A DNA stretch of 64,000 nucleotides from NCBI GenBank assembly GCA_038503065.1, contig JBCAMK010000011.1:558001-622000 (forward strand), read 5' to 3'. The stretch is from Paragyromitra xinjiangensis. Taxonomy: Eukaryota; Ascomycota; Pezizomycetes; Pezizales; Discinaceae. The notes under the pieces were generated by a model. The model was not told where the DNA came from, ran no database searches, and saw only the letters and a program-made list of their open reading frames with translations. This document shows, piece after piece, positions 9,710-23,800 of this stretch (positions are counted from its first letter, which is position 1; the number at the start of each line of letters is the position of its first letter). A program made the position numbers and the translations under genes.

Positions 9710-11541
9710 CTACCCCTCAACCTTTTTCCCGGTCTCGTCAAGCCCTGCAAAACGGAACAACCCAGTCCCCAAATTAGCACACTTTACATAACGAGAAGCA
9801 AAACGAAAATAAGTAACCGTCAAGTGACCCCGGTACATACCGTGTAACTTCCACCACCGTTTCTGGCAGCTCCACTCATTCAGATCGAAGCTCTCCTTGC
9901 GCTCGAACGGACACATGCACCGCGCATAATCATGACTCTCGTCATCGGCCGGACAGCGCCCCCTACAAGTTACGTCCGAAAGTAAGTATATACTACTAAT
10001 TAACTCTTTTTTTTCATTCTCCGTACGAAGGTACTCGGTGGTGTCATGGACGCGTGCTTGTGCAACAAGCATAAAGATGAGATGGTAACGTAAGGGACAT
10101 CGGAAGGGTGTGAGACTTACCATGGCTCGTGCTTATAGCCAACATCGGAGAAAAAATGTATCTGGTCCTTCGGGAGGAACAGAGCGGCGGCAACCGAGTG
10201 GACTGGGGCGTCGCCCCATCGCTCGTAGTAAAAACCGCCCTGATGATCGAGGAAGTCGAAGTATTTGCTATATGCTTCGCCACGCCAAAAGTTTAAATCG
10301 GCGATTTCAAAGTTGGACCAGAAATGACAGTTGTTGTATTCCGTGCCTTGAATGCTGCAAAAATCGTAAATAACACGATAGAGGCAAAATGGCCAGTTTT
10401 AATGTTTTCACTTACCCCTTGCTGGCATCGTCATCGGTAATAAATCCCAGTGAGTTGTTCTCTGCGATATATTCCGGGAACAACTTCGCAAATTCCTGTG
10501 TCGTGGACCATAGTGTTTCGATAGTCTCGCGATATTCTGGCAGCGCTATGACGAACGAATACTTTTTTTTATTCTCGCGCATAAATTTGAACGGATCATA
10601 AGTCATATCACAGTAGAATTGAGTACTTGGTTCCACTCGCCAGTACCTGCAGTTGTGCACCGTATCAAAACCCAGACCTCCGGCTCTACACCACGCTTCT
10701 TTCCGCCCGAGGTAACGAATTGTGGGATGATACTCACCAGTCATATTTCGCCAACGATTCATGTCTCCAGAAGAACCCCGAGTTATAACGACACATGTGA
10801 CGATAAGTGCGTGAATCACCGTATATGACTTTCTTCTCGGTCATCAACCTCACCGTCTCTTGAAATTTGTTCTCCGATATCCAGTCGGGCATGCTCCACT
10901 CCTTTTTCGGGATTAGCCCATATTCGGTGATACCGGACGCCATACGCGTGGTGTGATTTCGGAACTCTTCCGTGAACGGTTCATCGTTGATGAAAGTCCA
11001 TGGGTAGTGATAGTTTCGGTTGAAGCGATCTTCAATCTGTTTCATGGCCGTGAGCGCATCCGTGAGCTCACGGTTCCTAGATAGATATTATGCACGATCA
11101 GCTGATATCCGGCCAAGAATAAAATGGGATGATGTTGATGACGAGGAAGAAGAAATCGTACCGGACTAGCATCACCAATGAGGCCTTCTCCTTTCCGATT
11201 TGAACGTTTCCGGATCCTGCTTGTTTTGCAGTTTCCTTCCCCGCGAGGGGGTGCTTTATCGAGCCTGTGTCTGTCGCAGTTATATGCTCCCCGGTGCTAT
11301 CGAGTGAACCTAGACCATACAAAGAACCACCTGTAGAGCCTTGCCAGACAATCACCAACACCCCCAACAAAATCAGCCCGCCCAACACTCTTACGATTCT
11401 GGTTCTGGCATGACGACCCCTCCGTGCCCTGAAGCTAGGTAAGTCGGTGCCAGCATTTCTTTGAGACTTGTATTTCTCAAACGGGTTGTCGTTGTCACGA
11501 CGGTTCGGCGAACTCCAGTGGTTCTGGGAGTTATAGGACAT
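9710..11541 (-). CDS. Alpha-1,2-mannosyltransferase, KRE2/MNT1 family (GT15)
   Basis: A Golgi type II membrane enzyme that would transfer mannose from GDP-mannose during O- and N-glycan elongation. Six exons: 11162-11541, 10738-11076, 10416-10646, 10121-10354, 9841-9962, 9710-9744; the sum is 1341 nt (446 aa). Exon 1 encodes a basic cytosolic tail followed by a membrane anchor at about residues 55-73 ([15 protein letters not shown]). The GT15 signature runs through exons 2 to 4: [31 protein letters not shown], then [20 protein letters not shown], which carries the nucleophile-region Glu of the family. Exon 5 has the Cys-rich [18 protein letters not shown] end. The last exon encodes only [11 protein letters not shown]; its intron has a good branch site (TGCTAAT) and acceptor. 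Length matches the family (about 400 to 450 aa). The exact member (KRE2, KTR or Ktr4-like) cannot be fixed by eye. Confidence 0.9.
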
Positions 11542-13420
11542 GCCTCTTCTGCTCTGACTCCGAGTCCAGCTTGGTGTTTTTTTTTGGAATTTGGAATTTT
11601 TTTCGGGGATAGGTTCGGGATAGCTACGATAGAATTGCGAGCTACAGCTATGGTGCCGTTCTTCGGAGCAGCAGCTGAAGAAGACAGTAGTTGGTACTGG
11701 GGCGGCTCAGTTTGATCGACGCCTAGGAACTGAAGTTACAGAACCCTTCCTGCACAAATGACACATGTGCTGTGCTGCACTCGCTTGCCGTTATGCAATG
11801 TTTGGGCAGCTATTTCCAGTACCTTGCGGGAAAGCCACCCCCGCCACACGCGTCCGTTGGGCGGTGTGGCGCCATCGCTCTCCGGGCTTAGGGTTTCGTT
11901 TCCACCCGTTGCCTTGCCAAGGCTTATCATTACCCTCGGATGCGGGGGGATAGGAAGCGGCCGCCGCCATGCAGCCCCCAAACCACATCATCATCTCTCT
12001 CAAATAACATGCATAAATACCCAACATACATAACTTAGCCAGATTACCTACACATGGGAGATTACGAAATCCCACTGTTCCACCAAAGAGCTCATGCCTT
12101 TTGTCCAGAGCATTGTTTTGCTATGGCTGCCCCGCACCAGGATGAGGAAACACCCTCTCAGTGATTAGTAGATAGCTTCGTGACGCCGGACCTCCACGCA
12201 ACATGCACCAGGGAGGTAGGCACGCCCAACTGCCGGGAAGTTTGCCCGACAGAAAAGGACCCAAGTAAACTCTCAGCCCAGGCCAAACACCAGGAAGAAC
12301 TATTTCAATGTGAACTGGGAGGCGCTCCTTCGCTATCACGCAGTCCAATGGTTGGCTATATGTAATGTCATGATAAGCTGCATCTGGGGATGGCAATACC
12401 GTTAGTGAGTGTTGGGCGTCCGTGCTTCGTGTTCTCTCTCGTGTCCTTGTTAGCCGGTCGAGTTGGGTCAGTTTGGAATGATAATGCCGTGAACTATGAT
12501 TCGGATGCGACGGCAGCTCGAGTGATCCCCCATGACCAGAGGTTTCCCCCCCAACCCCCCCCCCACCCCCCCCCCCGCGTTCGGTCCCCTAACTCCTACA
12601 TGAGGGTTGCGGCCTTCGCGTGGTGGCGGCGGCCGTTCCGATAAAATAGGCACCGATATATACGGTCGCTAGCCGGTGGTTCGCCTCTTGACAGCAGCCC
12701 ATTCCGCCGCTGAGATGTGTCCCGAAATGAGGAGTAACATTCCATTCCACCACCCAGTCGAAGACGTAATCCGCGATGCATCTAGTTCCAAAGACGGTTA
12801 GACGGAAATTACGCACGTAGCAGAACGGGCGGAAAGCCTAAGGCTAGACATAGGCGGTTAGAAGCCCTTTTTCGTTTAAGACGTCTATCATACATATCGC
12901 GCCCACTCGGAAATTTTTCTGTTCGAACGCGACGTGCAGATATCCCCGCCACTGGGTCAAATCGCGTTATGCTCTATCTAATATATCGCACCGTATGCAA
13001 CTCGGATTAGTACCAGGCATCTCATTCCCTCCCGCGGGAAGTGCTTGATAAGGGAGTACCATGGCCTAGTGACATGACCAGTCATTTCCGCGGCGAAGCT
13101 CCGCCATATGCGTGGCGGCAATATGCAGTTCTGGTTGACTTGGGGGATACGATTGATTAAATGCAGCCTTCAACCCTGAGGCGTTTCCAGAAAGAAAGAA
13201 TGGAGCGTTATTGGTCTCGCGACACAACACCTTTGAGATTCCATCGTGATCTCGAATTTTTAAGTGTTGTACGTAATGATTTCAGAACTTGAAACAATGT
13301 GCAGAAAGAAGAAGTGTCAAGTTGCACGAAGAGATCTGGGACTCGTTTCCGAAATCGGATCTTCAGCACAACGCTGCAAGTAAGATAAAAATCGAAAATA
13401 ATAATAATAGACATGAAATA
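11542..13420. other. Gene-poor spacer, left part
   Basis: The first 200 bp are the promoter side of the mannosyltransferase gene. A C-rich stretch lies at about 12547-12579. Short open frames on both strands (for example 11758-12033 and 12121-12396) overlap each other and show no recognisable domain. No gene supported. Confidence 0.4.
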
Positions 13421-13577
13421 CCGTATAGTTTCGGGCGATACCCCCGGGGGGATCCTGCGGAACCAAGAGGGATAGAAACTTTTGATTGGTGGGAAGGACC
13501 TTCAGCCTCGTTTATAGGCGCCACCACCTCCCTGGTTGCGCGAGATCCCCTCGGGGGTATCGCCCGAAACTATACGG
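13421..13577. mobile_element. MITE-like foldback element D with TA flanks
   Basis: A 157-bp unit flanked by TA at 13419-13420 and TA at 13578-13579. The arms (13421-13465 and 13533-13577) are inverted copies; the outer 20 nt, CCGTATAGTTTCGGGCGATA, are identical and divergence rises inward. A 126-codon open frame crosses the whole element, but it is a by-product of the inverted repeat, not a gene. The TA duplication and intact termini suggest this is the youngest foldback element in the window. The end sequence CCGTAT resembles element C. Confidence 0.78.
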
Positions 13578-13579
13578 TA

Positions 13580-16500
13580 GGGCAACAAGCTGGCATTGCG
13601 GCCGACTCCACTAACCATACTCCAATTGATCTCAACTACACAGCCACTGTAACACAGCTTCAATGATATAAATCGGGAATAGAGCAAAAGGCTTAGCTCT
13701 CAAAGTGATGTCAGTTGGGTTTAAGCGCACCTAATTGACCGGGAAAGTGCAAAGACAAAGTGCTTAGCTAGTCAATATTACGTGGGATGGTGTTGCACAT
13801 GACCTCCAATAGGCAACGCAAGCAATTTTTGGTGCAAAGCCTACGAGCCTACGAACTCGTAGGAAGTGATAAACCAAAATTAGATGGCACTCGCACAAGT
13901 AAGATTCCTTCCAAAATAAAAATGGGTGAATAAATTGCTATTACTAGTGTTTCTAGCTTATCCCCAAGCATGGCCGGTAGAGTTTCCCTGATAGTTTGGT
14001 GTTGTCGAGGCCCTCACGGTTCGCATGAGCAGCCACTACAAGTCACCCTGCTTACCTCAGTTCGCGCACCAGCTAGAGTCTGCAGTATCGTTCTTGAAAA
14101 TAAGGAAACCATGCCGTCTACTGAAACCATAACATCTATTGTAGGTATAATCTCATCTCATATAAAAGAACAGGTTGAGACGACCGAACCGGAGCAAAAG
14201 CTACTTCGCACTCGGTTCCAAGATGCACCTGAGGAAAAAAAAAGCAATCTCCATAAGGCGAAATTTTTGCCAGTTACACCAGGGCTTGGATCAAAGACCG
14301 TCGTACACCTATCTCCAAGCAAGATGCAATAAATGTAAGAGCCATTAAGTGAACATAGTTCGATCGAGCTTATGAAATCACATGAGGCTGAGGAAAGTTC
14401 TTTTAAACCTACACGACGTAGTGCCCTGAGAATCAGTCACATAGTTCATGAACCCGTTCTGAATTCGCGAATTACATCCCTCGCCTAGCTGGAATCTGCT
14501 GCGGAAATCTCCAATGCCTTCGTTTTCATGAAGTATTCCGATTACTGAGATATCTTTAGCCCTGACGTGAGTGTCGAAACCTATGCCCCGATAGAAGTTT
14601 CCAATCGAGCTCTTCGGAGTAGCTGGGCTAGGCCTGGGCGCTAGGTAAGTGGAAGGTTGGATTTCCTCGATATGTGCCTTAGAATGAGCTGATACATTTC
14701 GTTATACCTGTTCTTGAGCAACCTGAAAGACCATTAGCATAGCTAAATTGTTAGTTAACTATGTAGAGTTAGCTCTTGGCTAGAAAAGAGAAGGGTGATC
14801 CGAACCTAAGCTTTTTCTCATTTAGTATTGACGCTGGGGCATTGATGATAGCGTCTCTGAGGTGAATACTTGTCCCTAATTTTAGACCTTGTCATTCTCA
14901 CAGGAGCAGGTAATTGTCCAAACTATTGCTGCCAAAGGCACCCGGGCAGATTGGGGCGAAGGTGGGTTGAAGATACGCACTCAGGGAGTCAGCTTCAATG
15001 GAGGTGATGAGCGAGTTGAAAGGTCAACATGGCGAGGATTGATGCTATCTCTACCAAGCTAAAGATTCTTGGCTCGGCGGTTCTGCAGCTGTACAGGAAA
15101 AGCCTGTTAGGGGATAGTGTAGAAGATTGGGTAACGTATTGCTGCTCGCACCAGATGCTGTTCCTTACTGGTAGTGCACAAGTGTGCAGTTCAGGCAGCG
15201 ATAAACACATGGAAATTTAGCGTGTGGTGTGAGCCAATGCCTAGTTCATCGCCAAGAAATGCCAAGTCTACAGAGTGAGAGTGGATGAAGCACCACTTGG
15301 TGAAACGGCCATATTGATTTCTCCCAATTGTTGATATCATCAAACATCTAACTGATATCCTGAGGATTGATACTAGGGTATAATTGACCGTGAGCTAAGA
15401 TACCTCGACTAAGTGTGGTTTCACTTCGCAACGAAGGTTCTTTTCGTGGTCCAGATCCCATGGCAACTACATTTTGTTCCACCTACTTATCTGCCCCGAA
15501 GATCGAGCTGTTACTCAATCACCCCATTAGTAAAGCCTCCTATGCGCGTAATTCATAGCATGTCTAACAAGTCAAATTCCCCTGATCCAGAGAAAATATC
15601 TAAATGTGATGGCTCAGCGTTGGATGGTGCCATGGGGCGCATCTTGATCTAATTATCTGTCTCACAGGGTAAGGTTGACTTTGCTGCACATTCGCTATCG
15701 CTACTAAACTTATAGATATTTTTAGACCGCTCTAGAATACATGACCATGATTCATATGGAAGCGTGTAGAAATCTTCTAGCTGCTGTGACCCAACCCAAT
15801 GCATCGAAACCTAGGCTGTTGGCTGTGGGAGCCAGAAATAGTACCAGGTTGATATTCTTCAAAATACTCGTCGATAAGCGGAAGAAGGGCCGGAGAACCT
15901 ACCGGCTAACGTGAAACGGCGACGGAGAATATTCACCAGTAAAGTTTGAAACAGAAGATATATTGGTTAAGCAAAGTCACCCGTTGATGGAGAGGGGTAC
16001 ATGTTGGCGATGCAAGCTTTGGAATGTGAATTACTAACACTACCAATTAATGAGTGGGAATATGAGCAGCTCTAGGAAGAAATTCAAGCCGTTGAGTAAA
16101 CAATGAAAAGACGTCTCACTGCCGTTTACAGAGTGATGATATCCTAACTAGAAACTGGTCTTTTATAGTATCAATGATTCTCAGAACAAATAAGGCCTCA
16201 CTTCCTCAAGTAAATCCCACCGGGATTTCTAACAGAACCTGGCTTGGAGCTGCTTTCGTGATTATTATTTCAATTGGGGCTGGGCTTAACGTTAAGTAGA
16301 TAACTGTCTTATGCACCATTATCTCATGAACATTATTGCTAGATAGTCTAGCCTAGAACTGCCTAGACACATCCCACGTTCTTTGAGGCAGTCTAATCAT
16401 TAAGGCAGATATTAATACCAAGCACTCTAAAACCCAGCGATTCAATATCAACGTTCATCGATTTTCCAACGTTGCACCCTCAATTCTTTTAGATCATGAG

Positions 16501-19500
16501 TACTAGCTTAGGTGACGTTCCCGAGCATCCAACCCCGGCCCTCTCTATCTACAGTAGCACTGCATCTTTCTAAATCTATTCGCCACAGAGGCCAATGCTA
16601 TGTCGATCTGGGGTAATATGGCCTGTTCAAGGTGGGCTACACAATCGCCAGTCAAGCCAAGCGAGTCCTGAAATCCGGGAACATTCTCGCGGGGCGTCGG
16701 GAATCAGCTAAAAAAGAAAAGAAGAAAAGGAAAGAAAGGGAAGAAGTGTTGGTGTGGAGCCTGAGCCCTGGAGCGCAAAGAGGTGGGTAAAGAACGTGGA
16801 TGTCGGAAAACCTCTGCACTTGGGAAGGGGACCTTGAGGTATATAAACCAGTGAGCGTAGGAGCAGGTAGTCGTTAGTTCAATACACTGGGCATGGTAAG
16901 CCTCGCAAACGGCGTTAGTCTAGTTTGCGAATACTTGATAAGGACCTGCATTGCATATTCACATGCTGGGAGCACGGGGCTTGTTAGATGCTAGTGAATC
17001 GTGTTTGTGAGCAAATACTCCTCCCCAGGCCCAAAAGAAACCGGCACAGTCCCCCTATTATTGGTTGTGCGGAGCGAGCCGATATTGCGGGGTAATTGAA
17101 GGAAGCCTGGTGAGGGCTCACCACCATGCAGTAGACCAAGATCTCGCCAGCGTCAAGCATCGCCCAAATACCACGGGGCCAGATGGATGCTCGAGATAGG
17201 ACACCTCCACAAGAAAATACCATAGGGAAAATAAACCGCTCAATTGAAATTGCTAGTGACTAGTCCCAACTCGTGGCGGTTCAGTAAAAGGAAAGTCAAC
17301 TCGATAGCGAAGATCGTGGGGACCACGAAGGATTGTGCAAAACAGCAGACTTTAATACTACGTCGTTGGTGACGAAGCAGGCCATACCGAACGAAGATCG
17401 ACAGCAATGACGACCTTTGCGGAGCGTAAGAGGTTCGAGAATCAGCTATGATTCGTAAGGATTTGTGGAGCCAGAGGGAGGTAGCGACGTCAACGTGCAT
17501 CTTGCTCCTTTTACGGGGACGTTGCTGATTTCAGAACAAAAATCGATCCCACGAGGCTTCAAAGAATGCGACGTTGAGGTTGTATCGTGTACTCAAAATA
17601 AGAGCTCAAGTAGCCTGGGCAATTTCAACCAATTATCGTAGATTCGCACCACTAATTGGTCTGAATCGCCAGCCGCCTGCCTCGGGCCTAAGCTGTATTT
17701 TCCGAGTTCCTACGATAGCCACCAGGTCAAATTCTGATTCTGAAATCTGTGATCGGAAGAAATTCAGAATACGATAGAGTTCAGGGGCGAGAAACAATTC
17801 CCATGCCTCACAGCTCACTTGATCATCGGAAGCTTGAAAGGTCTTGAGAGTTTCTTGTACGTGAATGTTGTAGCTAAAAGTACCTTTCTCGATCACGAGA
17901 CCAACCTTCTTCAGCCCTCACTCCATCTCTCTTCCCGAGTATTTACCCCTGTCATATCTGACTGTAGCGCTTACTTTGTGGTTTACGATCCACCACACCG
18001 GAAAAAATCGAGCACACCAGCCCCCAACCTCTTTTCGTTTGTTTGTTTTTGTTTATCACCCCCAATCCTCTTTTGAAGCTGCATGAAGCACACTCTCGAG
18101 GGTTGCTGCTGCAGGAGCAATAACCCCAGGAGGCTATACATACAAATGCAACTCTCTCCCTGGAGAGGGCAGGCGCTATCTTCTTGTAACGATTGCCGTA
18201 CCTAGTAATCTTCATATGTCGCCTGGTTTCTATTCCTTGCGACTGCTGTTGGTTTTATCCGTCAATCTGTTTCAAAGCGATAGGGATGGGGAACAAGCAG
18301 CAAAACCCCCCCGTTGGGTTTCTAATCCAAACGGCCATCTCTTGATCCCTGGTCCAATGTCCACAGCAACGGGAACCGAACCATTCTAATAAAAACATCC
18401 TTTTGATCGATTTCGTGTAGAAACCCCCGAAGCGACGTGTAGTAAACACAAGTAATATTCGCAGCTACTAGATGAGAACCCCCGGCAAAAGGGAAAATAA
18501 AAAGAAAGCAAAAAAACGGTGCTAAACGGCGGCGTTGATACATACATAAGGATAGGTTTTTTTTGCGCACTTTCCTGTATGTCCTTGCTGCTGCTTTGAC
18601 TTTGCATGCAGCTTGTGATATGGATATGCTAGACGTCCGTCTGCTAGGATCCCCGAGTGGGGTGCAGGTACGTACGCCTCGCTGCTGCTCAGTTACGGCG
18701 GAGCACAAAGTATTACTGGTAACGAAAGTTGGCGCACGGAGCAAACTGCGATTCATTGTGTCAGATATTTAAAGTCAGATATTTAAGCACAAGATTCGAT
18801 AACTTTTCTCGTTCCTCCCAGGGTATCTCTCGTCATCTTCAATCTTTACTTTGCATACGTAAAAGGGTGGCAGGAAGTTTCTTTGTCTGTTGTTTTATGG
18901 GATTGACTAAGAGCCTCAACACCATTGTTGTTATCTTTATCCACCCTCCGTGACTTGCTACTCCCAGGCTTTAGGTCATGAAGAAGCACGTCATTTTAGG
19001 CTTTTCATGGCGCCCTTCGTTCACACCTTCGTGACAATGATGGAAATTCCCTTAGTCATGGTTGGTCGGAAGTGTAAGTCTCAGAGCTCTGATTCCTTTT
19101 TAGTTAGTACTTTCCGATAGCCGAAACCCCAATAATGCCAACGGGATTCCGGGAGCTAAATAAATGGCAGCCAACCATGTCATTGCCTTTAGAATTACCG
19201 CACATGACCATGCTTCTTGGGTGTCGTGTTGCTTTCGTCGCTCCATCACCTAGCCACCGTTAGCCGTCCCTGTAAACAATAACCTTTCAAATCGTGAAAA
19301 GGCCGAGCATGATCCATTCCTGATCTTTTTATGGAAAGTTACGCAGGTCAGCTTGGAAAGGGGGAATGGAAAAAGAAACCGCCTACCAGACGTTCTGATG
19401 GTGGGAAGGAAAAGCAAATAGTCAGCGATTGGGTTCGGGTTGAAATCGAACCAGAGAGATGACCGCTTTGTGCCGTACCCTTCAGGAATCGTCTGTTACC

Positions 19501-20896
19501 GATGTAAAACCACGCCAGTAGGAACAGAAAGGAACCCTCCGGGAAAGGCTCGCAGATCGAAGCTCCCCTGGGGATTTCAGAAGAAGTAATGCAGCTGATA
19601 TTAGCGACCCTGTTTATCCCAGAAATATGTGATTTTCGGCAATGGGAGAGTCACTTAAAGTCCTCAAATTCCCAGCGGTTCTGTGTTGCAACCGCATATA
19701 TGCCAAACCATGTCCTAGGAATATTCCAGGAGGAACGGCCTGGGCGGGGAACATAGGAAAGAGCACATAAAAAACGCAAGAGCCGTCGCTGTTGTCGGGA
19801 ACCTCCATTGATGGGATGCTGCATGTAGCTAGGTGCTGATGGTAACGATTGGCCTCGGAGGTGGACAAAATTTCGTCCCTTACCCTGTATTTTACCATTC
19901 CCGTTGTACCGCTTCCAAAATAGTGGAACAAAAATTGAAACAAAAAAAATAAAGAAAAAAGAGAGGAAGCCGTTTGGAGGTCCTGTGAATGGCAGAAATT
20001 TGCCCCTCTTGGTAGTCGGCAATCCCACGCCCAGAGATACATGTATCAGGGCCAATATTTCCCACTCTCCATTCAACATTCTTGCCCTCACCCTCCTCTC
20101 CTCCTTCTTGGGGGCATTTCATCTTACCCTTTCTGTCCCAGCGTCAACACCCCAAGATTTCATGCCATACATACCGTATTTGCCCACATAACTTATCGGT
20201 TGAGCCAGGCCACTGGCTACAGTAAATAATCGGCAGATCACCACCTCACCATTCACACGCTCTTTCGCCCACCGAATTTATTTCCATTGCATCGCAGTGG
20301 GCTGCAACCGACCACCACACTGTCGCTTGTTGCTCCTGCACTCCATTTCTATTTCCCTTGCCAGTGTACGTACATAATCCACATACACACCCAGACATTA
20401 TTACATAGAAGGCTACTGTACATACATTCTTTCTTGACACCACCGCTTGTTCCCATCTTTACCCCCTCCATCCTCCCTCGTCTCCTTCTCTCTCGTCCTA
20501 TCCACTTCCTGCTTTCTCGAAATTAGTGGAGAGTCGAGAGAAGAAAAAAATCCTGCTACTTTACCCCAAATTGTCCAGAAGGGTTTGCAAAATATCTGAG
20601 GTCAATAATCGTGCAGCAATGGGCGTTCTGGAAAACTCGTCCTAGCCGGACCCACAAACTCTCGACTTGTTGATCTTTGGATTCAAAGAGCCCCTTCGGT
20701 TTGGATTTTTTTTACTTTGGAAATATCAGGACGACGAACGAGATACCAACCTGCAAAGACCCGTGCTTTCTCTTCTCCCCTCCCTTCCCCATCCCCTCCC
20801 CTCCTCCTCCCTTCCTCCTCCCCTCCTCCCCCTCCTCCTCTTCCTTCATCATCACCCAACACTCTTTCGTGACGACCCTTAGCGGATCCCTCAACA
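13580..20896. other. Long gene-poor spacer upstream of RIM15
   Basis: Over 7 kb with no coding region that can be supported. The longest open frames (13970-14332 +, 19614-20091 -) have biased composition and no recognisable motif. The interval between 13.6 and 17 kb reads like degraded sequence, possibly old repeats, but no family could be recognised. A polypyrimidine tract of about 90 bp (20761-20850) precedes the RIM15 start codon, as often seen in fungal promoters and leaders. One TACATGTA lies at 20038-20045. Confidence 0.45.
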
Positions 20897-23800
20897 ATGG
20901 CGATGGAGCTTGGACCCCGCATGGCCCAGAACGGAAATCTAGCACCTCCTCCGAACGATGAACTATCCATGCGACGACCTATGGAGCGGACTCCTAGTAT
21001 GGCTATTAAGGCAGAAAAGGAAGACCTGAAGGAAGCAGCGGAAGATAGTTTTAACGTTATTATGGACCTAAACCTCGATGGCAAGGTGCGGTGGGTCAGC
21101 CCTTCGTGGGAGGATGTTATCGGGTAAGTGAAATACATCCTCTGCAGAAGTAATATTCAGTAACATCAAACCACTAATTTTCGACTATCGTAGGACTTCC
21201 CGAGACACAGTTCACGACAAACCTATCTCAGACTTTCTACTAGACGACAAAGATATCTTCAAGAATGCAGTCGAAACGATGAAGAATGATGACTCCCGGA
21301 GCTGCCGTGTCCGATTTTCGGTGGTTATGGGATCTAAGTCGACATTGACCGGGGAAGCCGCTACGGATGGACAAGAGGAAGCATTCCCGATGGAAGAAGT
21401 AAGACCGGAGCAGCACACTTTGAGTTTGGAAGGACAAGGAATAATAATTTACGATAAACCAACTGGTGAACCGAGTCATGTCAGTTTTCCCTCTTTGCTT
21501 AAGTTTGATCTTTGAATGAGTCTGACATCTCAAATTTTTAGACAATGTGGGTGATTCGACCGTTCATTGAGCCCAATGAGATTACTATCGACCTTCCTCC
21601 TGTTTTGGTCGAGTCTCTCGGTGTTGGAGCTGGAATGCTTGCTCGTTACCTGACCAGTCTGGCAGAACAAGGCGCTGTCGACCCAGCGAACAACCCTCCC
21701 CCCATGCCAGTACTATGTCGAATTTGCGAGCGTCAGATCCAGCCATGGTGGTTCGAAAAACACTCAGAGCTTTGCATGCTGGAACACAAAGCAGAGAGTG
21801 ATGTGCAGTTGAGCCAGGAGAACTTAGGAATGCATAGGCATGCGATTGTCAAGATACTGGACGCCATGGAAAGACGTTCGTCTCGTCCGGTTTCTGGTGA
21901 GATTTCTGTACCACCACCCCCTCTCGAGTACCGTGGGTTACCGATTGGCCCTGGCTCTTCTTCATCTTCGGGTACGGCTTCCCCGGGTACGCCCCCGAGA
22001 GGAAGAGACCATTCTGCATCGGGCGGTCGATCACGTTCCTTCCCTGCTAGAAGACCTCTGGTCCGAATCGTTGAGCTGTTGCTCGATTTGTGCGATACTG
22101 CTATGGAAATCAGTACGCCAGCTATCAAAGAATCGTATGGATCTGTGGAATTGGGAACTTTTAGAACCCAATCCCCTCAATCAGAAGCACGCATTAATCA
22201 AGTTTTACAATGGTCATCACCTACAACTAACACCCTAGAAGAAGAGAAGGGATTGTCTCTACTTTGTCAGAACACAGAAACTGTTGCTAGGGCAAAGGTG
22301 GAGGCGGTATTTCGCCACCGAAATACTATCGAGTATTCAGAGCGTATACGGCTGGAGTTCAGCATGCTCGTTCAAGATTGCATCGATGAAGCTTTACGTA
22401 AAGCTTCCGAGCTGGTAACCGACGACCCAGAAGACGAGTATAGTGCTAGTTCGGATATTGAAGATGATACCCCTTTCTTCCCAGCATCATCGTTTGAGCC
22501 ATCTTTACGCAGAAACGGTAGTACTATCGATAAGCATCGAGGACGGGTCAGGAGGCACTCATCGCCTGCGGACTCAGGTTCCACCAGTCCGATGGAGTGT
22601 TCCACACCCAAATCTCAGCAGAGCCTAAAGAAGAGTGCCAACAGACGGCGCGGGTTCGCATATCATGGAAGCTTACACTTTGACAATGACGGCGCAGATA
22701 GTGATACAAGTGGTAGATCATCATTAGCTGCTGCTATGGGGCGCCCACAGACTGAGAGCCCAGTATCGGACCACGAATTGACTGCAGCTAGGGTATATGC
22801 TGCCAGGGACAAGAAAAGGCATGCTGCATTTCAGGGTTCGAATTCCCCAAGGAGACAGGCATCTCCGGCAAGGACACAACCATCATCCTCGCCCTTGAGG
22901 ATTCAGAAGCCTAGAAACGTACTATATGATAATAGTATGCCTACCCCTATCACCTCTCCCCTTCTCTCTACGGGCGATTTTTCACCCGCGCTTGAGGCCT
23001 TTAATCACCATAGACGTCAGTCTTCCGTAACTTCATCCGACAACATTGGTAGACCACCGGTCTCTCCAAGGCTTTCTGGTGTGAATCCCACACAACAAAA
23101 TCGTGCCGTACCTCCATCAATTAAAGACTTTGAAATTATCAAGCCAATTAGCAAAGGTGCCTTTGGTAGTGTCTATCTATCCAAGAAGAAATCCACAGGC
23201 GACTACTTCGCTATCAAAGTTCTAAAAAAGGCAGACATGATAGCAAAGAATCAGGTTACGAACGTCAGGCAAGAAAGAGCGATCATGATGGTTCAAGGGG
23301 AAAGCGATTTTGTCGCCAAATTGTTTTGGACGTTTGCTAGCAAAGACTACCTTTACTTGGTAATGGAGTACTTGAATGGAGGAGATTGTGCTGCTCTGAT
23401 TAAAGTCTTGGCAGGACTTCCAGAGGAATGGGCAAAAAAATATTTGGCAGAGGTAGTTCTTGGGGTAGAGCATTTGCATGCTCGGGGGATTGTGCATCGT
23501 GATTTGAAGCCCGACAATCTTTTGATTGATCAGAAAGGCCATCTAAAGCTCACGGATTTTGGTCTATCAAGAATGGGATTGTTAGGGAGACAGAAGAGAG
23601 CGCAGAATCCATCATCAGAATCCACTCCTGACTTATTGAAACAAGGCCCTTTCGCGAGATCCAGATCTGTTGCCTCTTCACGGTCCACTTCCTTCGATTT
23701 TCCACCTGGCGGTTCACCTCAAAATACTCCCCTTATCACTCCAGACAGCAATGCCCAATTGGTCACGCCCTCTTACTTCAATCTCAACCACCGGGAGAAT

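Noticed and set aside
13289..13666. 126-codon open frame on the plus strand
   Set aside because: It runs through both arms of foldback element D and shows no domain; explained by the element.
20683..20961. Open frames over the leader of RIM15 as possible upstream ORFs
   Set aside because: The plus-strand frames begin at TTG rather than ATG, and the minus-strand frames are by-products of the polypyrimidine tract.
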